Shown piece after piece: positions 49,988 through 62,776 of a DNA stretch of 64,000 nt. Each line of letters opens with the position of its first letter. Within the stretch, counting starts at the first letter, position 1. The DNA comes from Taxillus chinensis (taxonomy: Eukaryota > Streptophyta > Magnoliopsida > Santalales > Loranthaceae), in NCBI GenBank assembly GCA_023512835.1, contig CM042092.1:10789498-10853497 (forward strand), given 5' to 3'. Under the pieces are notes generated by a model, which made no database searches, was not told the origin of the DNA, and saw only the letters and a list, made by a program, of their open reading frames with translations. A program made the position numbers and the translations under genes.

Positions 49988-52900
49988 ATGGATGCACAGA
50001 GAGCTCTTCTCGATGAGCTTATGGGTGCAGGTACCCTTTTCGACTGCCAATTTTGTGCTCCTGCTTTATTTGATTCGATTTCTGATGCGAAAAAACAGCT
50101 ATCTTATGTCTTTCCATGGTCTCCGAACAGTTTTTAGCATCTGTTTCTCAAATCGTTTTTCACGATGACATTGCACCGGGATTCGAAGCGTTTCAATTGT
50201 TTTGTTTGTTTTGTTTTTGTTTTTTTATTTAAATTTTAGCTCGCAATCTCACTGAAGACGAGAGAAAGACTTACAAGGAAATCACATGGGACTCTAAAGA
50301 GGTTTGTGGATTCTATATGGTGCGGTTTTGCCCTCACGACCTGTTTATCAACACGCGCAGCGATCTTGGTGGGTTGTTGTTGTTAATATCTGAAGTTGTT
50401 TTCATGAAAATCAGTCGTCGTTTTTGTTTTTGTTTTTTTTTTTGGTTGGTTGAATTTACTTTTTCATTGTCCTTGATTTTAAGAACGTGAAAATTTTGGA
50501 GAATTCAAAATTTAAACTCGAAGGATAATTATGTTTGATATTGTAACTAAGACATTTATGGAAAAAAATAGTTCGTGAAATTTCCCATATTTTGAGATAC
50601 GGAGATCATGGATTTTGAAAAATAAATATTCATCCCATGTTTGCATTTCTTCTTCCATCATTGATAATGTTGGGTATCCTCGCATGCCAAACACGCCCGG
50701 AGCGGTTTGAAGATTAACTGTTTTGGTTTCAAGAAAGTGAAATTTTTACCAGTTGAAGGTATTTTCAAAAGGTTGATATTATAATAATATATACTTTTGA
50801 CATCTTCCCTTCCCGAGTACAGGTGCAGTTGCACTCAACTTTCTACTAACTGTAAATTCTTATTATGTTGTCTTGCTTCAGGACCATGCCCTAAAATCCA
50901 TGATGTCAAGTTGAAAGAAAGGTGATTGAATGAGGGCATGTCAATCTTTCTATAAAATCTCAAGTCTTTGGATGGTTTGGGGTATATTTTTGAGCACAGT
51001 TTGAGAATGCTGTAATATGTGAAATGACGTATCAGTGATTTATAAATAGCAAGCAAACAAGGAAAATTTGTATTCTCAGTGGCCTATTATTTGAATGGCT
51101 TTTTGTGGGAGCTGGCGAACATGGCTTTTAAGTTTTTTGTTGTTTATTTGTAAGTTATCTTTTCTATATGTGTGTACTCTGTAGGGTTGGATTAAAATTT
51201 TACAAGCTTCGTTGCTAAATAGGACTTTTGGAGTTTTGGATGTTGCAAGTTTTCTCTGAGGTAACTGATCTAAAGCTTTACGGTCAAAACCTGTGGGAAA
51301 CAGGTGTAAATTGCCCATTTTGAATAATTAATTTAGCTGGGTCTGTTGGCTGTCAATGGGGTCCAAGCCTTTCCTACTTTCTCTGAGAAATATTTAAAAT
51401 TCAACAATTTTTTTTTGAATGTAGAATGCTTATTTTAATATTAAGCAAGAAAACATGGGTTCTGTTGTACATGTACTGTTTTATTTCTGCTTAGATATAT
51501 ATACCACATCAATCTTATTGAATTTTTTTTAGAGATATTTGCTGATGAGAAAATGGCATTAATTTTCACAATGGCACATTCCCCAGGAACTTTAACAGTT
51601 CTAGTTACACTCAACACCATTTATTTTCACATGATCTCATATTTTCAATCGTGTCAGCTTTGCCATGATGTGCTCATGGAATAAATTCCTCATTGTTATT
51701 CATTTTATAATATTCAGCTACTGATAATAAGCGCATTTGATTTCCACAGTCAAATATTATCTTCAATAGATGGCATTAATTTTCACAATGGCACATGCCC
51801 CAGGAATTTTAACAGTTCTAGTTACACTCAACACCATTTATTTTCACATGTTCTCATATTTTCAATCGTGTCAGCTTTGCCATGATGTGCTCAAGGAATA
51901 AATTCCTCATTGTTATTCATTTTATAATATTCAGCTACTGATAATAAGCGCATTTGATTTTCCACAGTCAAATATTATCTTCAATAGATGTCTGGGAAAG
52001 TAGCATTTATATGAACAAGTCAAAACAAAAATGTTTAACTATAGCTTTTTCTCAGGTGTTTTGTAGTAAAACCTTTTGAGTTGAAGGATCAGTGTGACTG
52101 GATTTAAGATTTTTCCTAACTTGTATTACATTATGACTTATCTGGGCTCAATTCCTTGCTTTGCTTTTAAATATTTGTAAATCTTGAATATTGTAAATTA
52201 GTGTTTCCGTTAGTATTAAAACAGGGATGAAATTAATGTTATTTCATTAGGTGTAAGTAAATAATTTGGAAGGACTTTTGAGAACATGTTTAAAATGACA
52301 GTACTTTGAAATGTAACTTTCATTCTACTTTATTTATACTATGTTTAGATGGTATGTTAATTATCTTGCTAAATAAACTTTAAAGGTTACTCAACACTCA
52401 TTGTAATGGCTGTGCCTTTTTTTGTTCTTGCTTGAGGTCGTAAATTATCGGGTCTTCTTATGACATTTTGATTTCCTTTAGAAACTGGTCCTCAGTGCAT
52501 AACACTTCTTATAAGAACTCTGACTGCAGCCTTTACTTCTGAAACTTTGACATAATTGGAAATATCTTAATACATGTTAAGGAAAATAATAAATTTTGGC
52601 CTTGGAAGAAGTTTGACATATGATTATATGAATGCTTCAAGCATACAGTGAGATCAGCTGTTTTTGTTGTAGTATATTTCCAAAGATTAGTAAGTGAGTG
52701 AAATATTAATCTGAAGTTGGGGACACTCTCTATCCATACTCAGCTGGCTCAGATGTGATATTTGGTTGAGTAGGAAGTGAGAGAAGGAAAAATGTGTTGC
52801 GTCTTCTGAAATAGTTTGTGCCTTATGTGAGACACAAATTTTCCTATTTTCTGTATGCAGATCTGTGTGATATATTGACCTCTTTACGGTTCATTTGGGG

Positions 52901-54371
52901 AAAATATAAACGATGGATTTTTTTCTTGATGTTGATGCATAGATCAGAGCCTCCCCTAATGTCCCTTTTTTTCTTTTTTGCCTCAATGAAATATTTGAAA
53001 TATTTTAGATATGTTATTCATATTTCAGCATTTATTGTTGCTTGCTTTAATATGTTTTTTTTGGGTGCTGGTGGCCTTAGTTTTGAGCAATCTCCAAGGC
53101 ATGACGTGTATGTACCAAAATTTGAAACTGAACTTGCTCAGTTCTGTGAAAAACTGGTGGGTTCTACTACCACATGTTTTTATTCCTGTTTAATTGAAAT
53201 TTGATATTTTAAGTTCATCACCGTAATGTATTCTCCCTGCAGGTCATGGACTTGGACAGAAGAGTTAGGCGTGGGCGTGAACGCCTCACTCAAGAGGTTG
53301 AAGTGTCAATGCCTCCTCCAATCTCGGCTGAAAAGACTGAGCAGCTAACTGTTTTAGAGGAGAAAATTAAGAACCTTCTGGGACAAGTAGAAGCCTTGGG
53401 TGAAGCTGGTAAAGTGGATGAGGCAGAGGCACTAATGAGAAAGGTATCGCTAATTTACTGAGAAGATGTAAGCAAACGAAAAAGTTTGCTGATTATTTAA
53501 CAGTATTCGAAGGTACCAGATACTGGTTGTGTAATGGCTACATATTCCCTCCCCGAATTTCAGACTCTTCTGTTTTAATTGCTACTTCATGAGATTTGTT
53601 TTCTTTAATTTTGAATTGCAACTTGTACTCTTGGCAAATCTTTTGAGATTTGGGTTGTCATGTATGAGATCCAATTCATTTTGAACATCTGATAATCCTT
53701 TTCAACAGGTGGACATACTTAATGTTGAGAAGACTGTGCTGACTCAACCACCACAGAATGAAAAAGTATCAGTGCTAGGTCAGGAGAAGAAGATGTCACT
53801 ATGTGAGATTTGCGGTTCTTTTCTTGTGGCAAATGATGCCGCCGAGAGGACTCAATCTCATATCACAGGGAAGCAGCATATTGGTTATGGCATGGTGAGG
53901 GACTTCATATCTGAGCACAAAGTAAGTTTGACCTTAAAGTAGTCTCGTATATGAAGAAACCCTTTGGTGACTCTTGATAATGAATTACTAACAATTGATT
54001 TCCAGGCAGCTAAGGATAAGGCAAGAGAGGAGGAAAAAATAAAACAGGAGAAAGAAGCAGAAGAAAAGAAAAAGCTGAGGGAGCGAGAATTTACTACTAA
54101 AGGAAGAGGTGATTCAGGTTACAGGGATAAGTATCGGGATAGAGACCAAGGGCGATACAATGACCGAGACCGGGATCGAAATCGTGAACAGCCACGGGAG
54201 TGGAATGGCAGAGGAATTCGGGATGGGCCAAGAGAAGTGGATTGGAAGCATAACAATTTCAGGAATGGAAGACAATTAAGGGATGGGCATAGGCGTAGAA
54301 ACAGGAGCAGATCTCGATCCCCAGTACATGGGCACAGGAGGTCTCCTAGAAGTCCAGTTCGCCAATATTAA
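49988..54371 (+). CDS. LUC7RL: LUC7-like U1 snRNP protein, complete
   Basis: Seven coding exons: 49988-50030, 50240-50368, 50882-50921, 53081-53156, 53243-53443, 53709-53921, 54006-54371. They join in phase to 355 aa. The N-terminus MDAQRALLDELMG is the LUC7 signature. Zinc finger 1 uses C37, C45, C60 and H64 (CPHDLF... GPCPKIH). A coiled coil (about 110-165) separates it from zinc finger 2 (C195, C198, H214, H220; SHITGKQHIGY). The tail is rich in Arg-Asp/Arg-Glu and ends with RSRSRSP repeats. LUC7 proteins belong to U1 snRNP and help choose 5' splice sites. The compact RD/RE tail favours the LUC7RL type over LUC7A/B; that is inference. Intron 3 is 2.16 kb and carries a tandem duplication. 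Confidence 0.94.
51553..51987. repeat. Recent 217-bp tandem duplication in LUC7-like intron 3
   Basis: Copy 1 (51553-51769) and copy 2 (51770-51987) both begin ATGGCATTAATTTTCACAAT. By eye they differ at only about five positions, one of them a single-base insertion (GATTTCC versus GATTTTCC). No transposon termini are visible. Confidence 0.95.
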
Positions 54372-57300
54372 TTAGCTGTGTGGATAGTCGTCCGACTTTT
54401 GAGATCGATAGGTAGACTCTCCTATATTGTGGGTGCTTTTAAAGTCCCAACTTAAAATGTCATCAATGTTGAAACTTCTGTCATTAACAGCTTTTATGGA
54501 GGCTAAAGCATCGCCTACCATCAATGTTTTAGAAAAGAAATGGGTTGAGGTAGGTACAATTTTCGGTGTACCTCTTTCCTTTAAAGATTTGAACATAAGT
54601 ATTGCTATTGGTCTTATGCTTCTCCCATTTGGGATTGATGCTGAATACCTTGTTATTCATTACTAAAGCTGCAAACAGGTTTTTGCGTGAATAACCCTTT
54701 ACTAAAGCTGCAGACAGAGAAAGGCTAATTTTCCTTTCAGTCCCTGAAGGTAACACGAAGGTCTCATGGTTTTCCTTTTTGTTGTTTTTCCTGGATTGAG
54801 GACTGCTTGGTGATTTATATGGGTTGTTTTACTTGTTTGAGACTTTTTTGAGCGCGTTGCTCTTAATTTAGCTCATATATATATATATATATATAACATT
54901 ACTCATGTATATACTGAAAAGGCCCCCTTCCGGTATCTAACATTACTCTCATATATATATATTAAAAAAACTTTTTCCCGTGACAGATTCCCGTAGTTTT
55001 GGGGTTTGACATGGGAACTGACAGTCAACGCCACTGTTGAATATAGGTAATTTATTACGGAGTAATATTCTTTAGCTTCTTGACCATCCGACTGACAGGC
55101 GATTCTCACTACTGTTCGTTGTTTCAACTGCATGAAATCTATCAATGGACTTGAATGGAAACTTCAAACTGAATTTGCTTCGTCATGTCGATTAAACTGT
55201 TAGTTTGTTCATATGATGAGGTAACTGACTCTTCTCTATAGAATATTGTAATAATTTAAATGTAAAATGCTCCTATGATCCTTGATGGCATCCTTATGCG
55301 ACCGGTAAGTAGGCTTGTCAGTGTTTAGGGTGGGTTCTTCGGTGAAATGATTGTTGTGTATCTCAGCAGCAGTGAAATGATTACTATGCAGCCGGCTCTT
55401 CTTCTCCTTATGAAAGCCATGCTTGATAACTCACTGAGCTGTGTAAACTTTTTCTTTTTGAAAATATTGTTGTTTTTGAATTTAATATGGTGATTATTAC
55501 AATTGATTATTTACACACAAATAAGAAAATTTTAATTGCTATATGTATTTTTTACTGGGGATGTGACACCCATTGTTTTTCTATCGTGCACCATCTTCAT
55601 CCCATGAATCACTCTGCCTTTTTTGTTTGCAACTATTGATTTCGATAGGGTATTCCATGGGGATCACTCAAAATGAATTTAAAAATATTTTATTGACTAG
55701 ATTTTTTTAGGTGGTATTCTAATTCTATTGTGAATTGAGATGGGTGAAAACTATAATTTTAGATAACTTAATTTTGAGCCATCATTCCGTCAACTTAACC
55801 AGTATTCCCATTATGGTTTACCTGAAGCCCCATCTCAAGATTCATCCGGGCGGATCAAGATCTAAAGAAGAGAAAAGTTAATTTAGTTGATGGACGCCAT
55901 ACTTGTATATAATTATACGTTTAATACTATTTCTTGTCCTTCACCAAGTTTTTTTTTTAAAAATTATTTTTAATTAAGCGGTATCTCTCATGTGATCTAC
56001 GTTGGTCTATGACTATGGTGTAAAAGAGATTAATCGTGGTGGAAGGTGGTCCAGCAGCTCCAGCTTGGATCTAAAGGGTCCTGTGGAGGACGTAAAATTC
56101 GTTATGTGCCACTCTTTCGGGTAAGCCTGCAACATGGACGGGTCCCCCCCTTTTGTTGTTGTTGTTGTTTTGTTTTGTGTTTTTTTCCCTCTTCAGTTTT
56201 GTACGCGTGTTTTAGGCTCGAATTAGTTTTGGAAAACATGCGACTGGAGTAATTGGTTTTTAAAATATTTCTAGCTGCTTTTTGTTTTAAAAGTTATTTT
56301 TTTGTGTGACTAAATTTAAAAAAATTTTCCTTCTCTTTGATTTATCATATTCTAAATTTTATGAGATTTTATTTTTAAAAATATTTTATTTTTAAAAATA
56401 TTTTTTTATCAAATACTAAGTCTTTGACTAAATGAGGATTTTAATTTCAACTCAAAATTTAAAGTCATCAATCTAAAATACAAATATGAAAATATGTATC
56501 AAATGCTCTTTCACTGCATTCTATTGAAATTTTATTAGTTTAAAGAGTTAATTGAATAAAAAATATGAAAAAATTTCATTTTTATTTTTATAAAAAGTTA
56601 TTCTTGTAATGTTATCTTTTAAAGTTTAAAATTTTCTTTTTATTTTTATTTTTTAAATAATTATATAAAATAATATTATATTGATATGTATTTTTTAAAA
56701 AAGACTCTAATTAAATAATGTAAATTATTAAAATACAGTTAGATGTTGACTTATTACAATAATAAGAATCCCAACCCGTAAGACGATAGTTGAAGGGTAT
56801 GGACTCGTATTAACTCTTTTGTCTTCCATACCTTTACAATTCTTCTCCCCAGTTCCCATATCAAAGAGTCACGAAACAACATTGCCTGTAGCTGTCCTCC
56901 TTTCCCCAGCCCCCAAATTGGTGAGCCACGAAGCAATACTGCCTGCACGAAGCCGTCCTCCTCTTTCCATCTACATCTCTCGCACACGGTCTATCGCTCT
57001 TCTCTACTGTTGCAGTCTGCACAAAGCAAACACCACCTCGCCCTGGAGTCCTGGACTTTCATTTTGTTGTCCGAATACAGAGACTCACTCTCGCTACGAC
57101 GGTGAATGATCCGATTGCAATGGGATCGAGATGGTAGGGCGCTACAATGCTCTCACCACTGCCAATGGATATGGTGGTGGAAGCCCACCCCGTCCAGTGC
57201 TAGCGCCGCTGCAGCGCATTTACTCTGTTGCATCATGACACTTGCATTGTGAAATAAATTAATATTTTATTGAAATAATTAAAAAATTATTAAATTAATT

Positions 57301-57380
57301 ATTTAAAGTTATAAAAAAACTAGTTAAATTATATAAAAATAATTTTTTAACAACTTTTGACGGTCTAATAACATTAAAAT
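54372..57380. other. LUC7-like 3' UTR and spacer
   Basis: The first few hundred bases are the 3' UTR; an (AT)n run is at 54875-54895. Further right the sequence is T/AT-rich. A normal-complexity patch at 56030-56240 and another at 56760-57240 have no recognisable protein. Within the latter, about 56845-56905 and about 56910-56970 look like an imperfect tandem pair (CCCC AG, TGAG/AGTCACGAA, TGCCTG, CCTCCT). Confidence 0.5.
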
Positions 57381-57389
57381 GGTTACTTA

Positions 57390-58882
57390 TCATGGGTGAC
57401 CATAAATAGCCAAACTGAAAGAAGAAACTTCCTGGTCACATCTGCACCTTTTACACTGTTGTTGGCCATCTTCATCGCAACCGTCGCTCTCATCGGACGG
57501 CCATCCTTGCTTCCCCCTGTGTTGTTCTGGGGTGGGACAGCAGGTGGGCCTTCCTATTAAAATGTCATTTCCCACCCACATCCGGCTTCCTATGGCTCTC
57601 AATTTTTCGCGACACTCTCGGACTTGCTGGCGGCCAGATTTTGTAGACTTGAGGACGTGGTTGATCAGGAGCTCCATCCCCTCCTGCTTCACTTGCTCGT
57701 TACCTGAGCAGAGACAGATCATTCCCAGGATATACAAAGCTCCAATGTGTCCTGATGTGGCAGCTCTCTTAATGTACTCTATTCCATTGTCATGCAGTTG
57801 TTTCTTATTACTAAAAAAGCCCAGCTGAAAATAAATTGCAGACAGATTCTCCAACTTAGCAGTGGCAGTAATAATTAATTATATAATACCAAATAAATAA
57901 CATAATTAATCCTAGGCTATTGAAATTTATGTGGTTACTCCTTTTAATCATCCAGGTTCTTCTTATTATTCTTTTGCTTGTCCCAACAGCCTAGTAATTA
58001 AATATTGGGTGCGGCCTAAATCCGCTAACAAAGAACATCCATAATAACTACATATTAATTAACTGCAAAAATAATGATCATATTACTTTATTTAATGTTG
58101 GATAGTAAATTAGGGTTTAAAAAGTGTCAAGGAGATTGATGAAATAAACAGTCATAATAATCAGCGTTTTTTTTTTTGAAGAGTAAAAATTATAATAAAT
58201 TAATAACTAATAAGCTTTTGAGGATATAACATATATCTTGTCTGTTGGGTACAATATCACACTTTCTTATTTTTAATTAACACCTTAAGTAACCAATGCG
58301 CTAACCGCTAAGGCTATTGAAAGACTTATAAATTATAATAACTAATACCTTCTCTATTCACAGCTAGCTTAGACAATATTGATTTAATTTGTTTTTCAAA
58401 TAATAGTAATAATTATGACATGATACATATAGCTATCTCAGTGGAGATAAATAATATATTTCATTTGGTTACCAAAATATATAGCGATAATATGATACAT
58501 CTGGGTGAATTTATATCCTCGGATCCCCAAGCGTTAATAGTTTCCATTACATAGGCTAGCTACGGTAAGTGCGTGAATTTGTATCCTAGCAAATTGATAA
58601 GTTTTGAAGACGTGTACTACTGGTACAGTTCCTGGTTATATACTAATTAATATATAAATTATTATTTAAATACTACTGTTATATATTGGAGAAGGTTAAT
58701 AAAGTTATGTATGCTTACCATGCCTTGCCTGAACAGGAGTTCAGTGTTTCCGCTCTGCATGCACCTATCCAAGAAGGAGGAAACTCCCCTACTTTTGTTC
58801 CACGGAACCACCGGAAACTTCTCCAGAGACACCCTCTGAAGCACCAGCTTATCATCGGCTACATGTTGAAAGGCCTTACAAC

Positions 58883-58920
<38 letters not shown>

Positions 58921-59258
58921 TCAACGTTAGTTTATATATACACTGTATATACGTAATTAATACATAGGTTCATTAAAAATCATTTATTTATATAGACAGA
59001 TACAATTAAACACGCACACTAAAAAAAGCTGTACCTACACACACGAGTGTTTAATTAAAATAAGTACCTTAACTTGAGACTCATTAGGTCGGTGGAGGAG
59101 GTGGCCGCAACGCGCGAGATCATCTCCACCAACAAGTCGTCCGGAAAAGTGCAGATGGTCGGAACGTTGCTGCACTTTCTGATGTCTCCGGCTCTGCCTT
59201 TGATTCTGTATATGTCGTCGTGCTGTTTTCTTGCTCTCTGTCTGGTTAAACGGGCCAT
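57390..59258 (-). CDS. F-box protein, At2g35280/At1g67623-like
   Basis: Three coding exons on the minus strand: 59258-59068, 58881-58719, 57854-57390, joined in phase to 272 aa. The F-box begins near residue 38 (FPDDLLVEMISRV) and continues across the first junction (LMSLKL|SCKAFQHVADD). A region resembling this plant F-box family follows (VSLEKFP, SFLDRCMQSGNTELLFRQGM). Next come Sel1-like repeats (YIKRAATSGHIGALYILGMI) and a cysteine-containing tail (CCPTPEQHRGKQ, CKRCRCDQEV). F-box proteins are substrate receptors of SCF ubiquitin ligases; the target is unknown. The second intron's acceptor is TGCTAAG, and the first intron ends in a (TG)n(TA)n microsatellite. First ATG chosen; no earlier one improves the fit. 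Confidence 0.85.
58883..58921. repeat. (TA)n(CA)n microsatellite at a splice acceptor
   Basis: On the minus strand this reads (TG)n(TA)n and ends directly at the acceptor AG of F-box exon 2 (58881), so the repeat takes the place of a pyrimidine tract. Confidence 0.9.
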
Positions 59259-60088
59259 TATTAATTAGTCGGAGACAGGGAATCAGCCCTCCAGGAGAGG
59301 AGAGGTAGAGCACGTTAATAATTAATTAGGGGCTGGTTGATGAGTTGAGCAAGTCTTACGTTGGCACGCACGGCCATGTTTTATTATGTTATATATAGTT
59401 TCCGTTTTCTTTTAATTAAGAGTATGCTATAAATAAAGTTGGTTCGCTTGGTTTAAGTCATTTTTAAAATTATGTTTTTCCGATTTGAATAAAATCAAAT
59501 TAAGTCAAATTATATGGAGCTGATTTTGTTTGGGTCAGCAAGATCATCGGTAAAATTAAAATAATATAAAACAAAAAAGTAAATAATCAATACTAATATA
59601 TATTAAATTTATAATTATAAATTTTAAAATTATATAATATAATTCATAAATATAACACATTAAATATTAAAAAATAATTTTAAATAAATAAGTCTTAAAA
59701 TATAAAAATATTATTATTATTTAATTTAATTCGATTTAAACTATAATTTTAAAATTTAAAATTAAATCAAATAGATGTATTATTCGATTTTAAATTAAAT
59801 TAAATTAATTTATTCCGTTTCGATTCGATCGTTTGATAAATTGAACAATTTTAATGAATCCATGACCGATTTTGATGATTTAACGTTTTGAAGTTACACC
59901 CTAATCATTGCAATACGGTGAACCGTTACCCCAAGAATTAATTGTTTTTTTTTATAATAGCAGGAAGATTTATTCTGGGATAGTGTCAGACGGATTTTTT
60001 TTTATAAGACAGAAATTTTTTATTTCATGTAAGAAAGTCTATGATAGGAGTGAAACTAAGAAATAAAATTGTCAAACTATTCTATAAT

Positions 60089-60120
60089 TACACACACACA
60101 TATATATATGTGTGTGTGTA
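60089..60120. repeat. 32-bp perfect palindromic microsatellite
   Basis: TA(CA)5(TA)4TG(TG)4TA reads identically on both strands, so it could extrude as a hairpin or cruciform. Confidence 0.9.
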
Positions 60121-60761
60121 TATATAAATCAAAGGTGAGAGGGTATGGCTGGCTCCGCCATTGAGATGGAGCGATTTGAAGATTAGTATTTGGTGGGTGC
60201 ATGTTTTTAAAAGTTGTTTTATGTGTTTAAATACAAAAAGCAGCTTTATTTTTTTGTTTGATTACCTTATTTGTTTTGAATTTTCAAAAATAAAATATTT
60301 TCAGAAATGGAAAAACAAAAACATTTTTACAATGTTTTTAAAAATGTTTTCAGTCTGCCCCATGACAAACAGTAATTAAAGCATTTTACTTGTAAAAACA
60401 ACGTAATAAATCATCATAACCCAAGAAAAGCGAGGAGGATGACATTGGCCAAATCCCTACAATCTAAGCATAATATAGCATAAGAATAGCAAGAATAGAA
60501 TCACATACCTGAAAAGGATGATTCAGAAGATAGTTCAAAACATTGTTTGGAAACTATCTCCTAAGCCCACCAAAACATAGCTAGGTTTCTATAAGGGACT
60601 TCATATCTAAGCTACTGCCTCCTCGAAAAGCCAACTAACTCATATACAACCACATGCAAACAATCTCAAGCTTAATGGAATCGAAATCAAATTTTCTACT
60701 CTATTATTTAGAACTGGTTTTAGAGCACTTAAAAGCTTTGCAGTGCTTCCCCTTTTGAATG

Positions 60762-61037
60762 TCATTGTATATATAAATGCATTGCTTCCCCGTTTACAGA
60801 TTTGATTCGCCGAAACATATATGGTGGAGTTACTTGATGACTGCAGGCTGCTTGCGGAGGAGGGTCTGGTCTGATGTGATGTGTGGCATATTGGGCGAGG
60901 AGCTTGCCGGAGCCGGAGGGGTGGATGCTTGTGTGCGGCCGTACATGTGGGAGTGTGTGTAGAGAGATGGGAGAGAGAGAGGTGCGTGACGGCAGTGACA
61001 CCCTGATCATCTCCCTTTGTGCCGCCGCCAATTGCAT
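60762..61037 (-). CDS. Short uncharacterised open frame (91 aa)
   Basis: The ATG-started frame begins MQLAAAQREMIRVSLPS and is rich in Pro, His and Ser. No signal peptide, known motif or family is recognised. Base composition is less AT-rich than its surroundings, which is the only reason to list it. The opposite strand also has open frames here, so it may well be noncoding. Confidence 0.2.
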   Translation of the reverse strand: MQLAAAQREMIRVSLPSRTSLSPISLHTLPHVRPHTSIHPSGSGKLLAQYATHHIRPDPPPQAACSHQVTPPYMFRRIKSVNGEAMHLYIQ

Positions 61038-61209
61038 TTTTATTTTTTATTTATATAAAATGCCACGTTTGTGATTGGGTTGGGATCCAGCGGAAGTGTC
61101 GCCGGAGTTAGCTGTCAATCGTTATCTGTGTCCCACGCTGGCTGGACACACCTACGACGATGCCTGTGATGGTTATGCACGCGCGCGGCATCATTCCCCC
61201 GGGGCTGGC

Positions 61210-61763
61210 GAATATGCGATTTGGCTGCCCCTATTTTTATATTATTACGTCAATTTAAATACTGAGTTTATTTGTATTGGTTTCCCGAGATTGCCCTCCT
61301 CATTTTAATTGTTTTATTCGGTTAACAACAAAATAATGATCTAGTCCGTCCCTTGTACCCCTCCTCAAGTGTGTGTCTTCAACATGGAACGCAAAAAAGT
61401 AAAAAAAGATTTTAGATGTTTTTAATTTTTAAAATACGATATTTTTTTTTTACAGAATTTACTTTTATGAAAATAATTTTTATTGTTTTTAATTTTTTTG
61501 ATTTTTTATTATATTTTTAAAAAACAAAAAAAAAAGGTAGACCAAACATCTCGTATCCCTTACCGATCAGTCAATCACTCGACGACTTGACACGTTTTAA
61601 CGTTTTAAAACACGTTAACGTAAATAAAATCCCGGCACCTTATATGAGATTCGCACCTCCCTAGTCCCACCCCTCTGACCCCACCCACATGATTTGGGTG
61701 GCGTAGTGGCGACACGTGCTATATAGTTACGTTTTTTCTTTTTCTTTTTTTTCACGTCACGTG
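61210..61763 (+). promoter_or_regulatory. Transporter promoter: P1BS-like site, two G-boxes, TATA
   Basis: GAATATGC at 61210-61217 fits the P1BS consensus GNATATNC bound by PHR1-type phosphate-starvation regulators. CACGTG G-boxes lie at 61713-61718 and 61758-61763, the latter inside CACGTCACGTGGACGTG. A TATA-like CTATATAG (61719-61726) sits between them. A leader with (GAA)n at about 62028-62055 and a 5' UTR intron ending at about 62739 probably follow. Confidence 0.4.
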
Positions 61764-62339
61764 GACGTGTTGGTCTCCCCTCTCCCACCTTGACATTCGG
61801 TTACTCAGCAGCTGCCCACAAACACGCTACACACACACACACACACAGAGATAGATATACAATTCAATAAGAATTTACAGTACGCAAGGTGGAGGGCATG
61901 TTAGTCATCTTACACTGGTCTGTACGACAAAAGGCTTACGTTTTCATCGCCTGCGGCCATTGGAAAAGCGAAAGAAAGCGGTGGGAGGCTTAAAATTGCA
62001 GAGGGAGGGTGAAGTGACAGCAGAGTGGAAGAAGAAGAAGAAGAAGAAGAAGAAGTGGGGGCCTTGAAGAAACTGTACGTCAACTGTGTGGTACTCGTTT
62101 GGGATCCTCAATATATATATATATATATAATTTGCTCTTGCGTTTCATTTGTTTTATTCGATTCTTGCCACATTTGATTTCTATTTTTCACTCTGTTTTC
62201 AAAGTTTTAGATGACTTATATATTTTGTTCTTCTGGCCGTCTTGGGTGCCGACCATATGGGTTACGAATTCAACAGGCACTAATTTTCTCCTGGGTTGGT
62301 TTCTATATATTCGTTAATTTTTTGCAATTCATTTTTAAG

Positions 62340-62542
62340 GCTGTTATAGCTTCCCACACATGGAAGAAAACACAGCATTGAACTTATTTGGAAATTAATT
62401 TAATTATATTTCTCGGGGTCCCTTTATAATTTTTATATATGTATTTTATCATCATTATTATTATTATTTTAATTTGCGGGCATCTCTAAGGCTGTAATGG
62501 CTTCCCATACGTGGAAAGAAAACACAGCATTAGGCGTATTAG
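62340..62542. repeat. Duplicated 50-bp block in the transporter leader intron
   Basis: About 62340-62390 and 62490-62540 share GGCTGT(T/A)AT(A/G)GCTTCCCA(C/T)AC followed by GTGGAAAGAAAACACAGCATT-like sequence. The two copies are about 150 bp apart. Confidence 0.75.
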
Positions 62543-62776
62543 TTCGATTTTAATTTTGAGTTTGTGGCATATCTAGAGTTCGCTTGTCCTCAAAGTCTCG
62601 TACCCATACACACCCACACACATTTTTGGGAAATGCCTGAAACCGTTTGCTGCTGAACTCAGTTTGTACTAAGTTAACGTATTCAATTATTTAAATTGAT
62701 CTAATTTTTACAATTTATCTCAAATTTTCCTTTCGTAGGATTGATTTTAAATAGCAGAGATCCACCTCCATATAAT

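Larger units (their letters stand above)
59320..61700. other. Spacer between F-box gene and transporter gene
   Basis: 59450-59870 is degenerate GGTTC/TTCGATTT-type AT-rich repeat. 59940-60760 has no gene. 60760-61310 is of normal complexity and contains the short open frame listed separately. 61310-61700 is the distal promoter side of the transporter gene. Confidence 0.5.
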
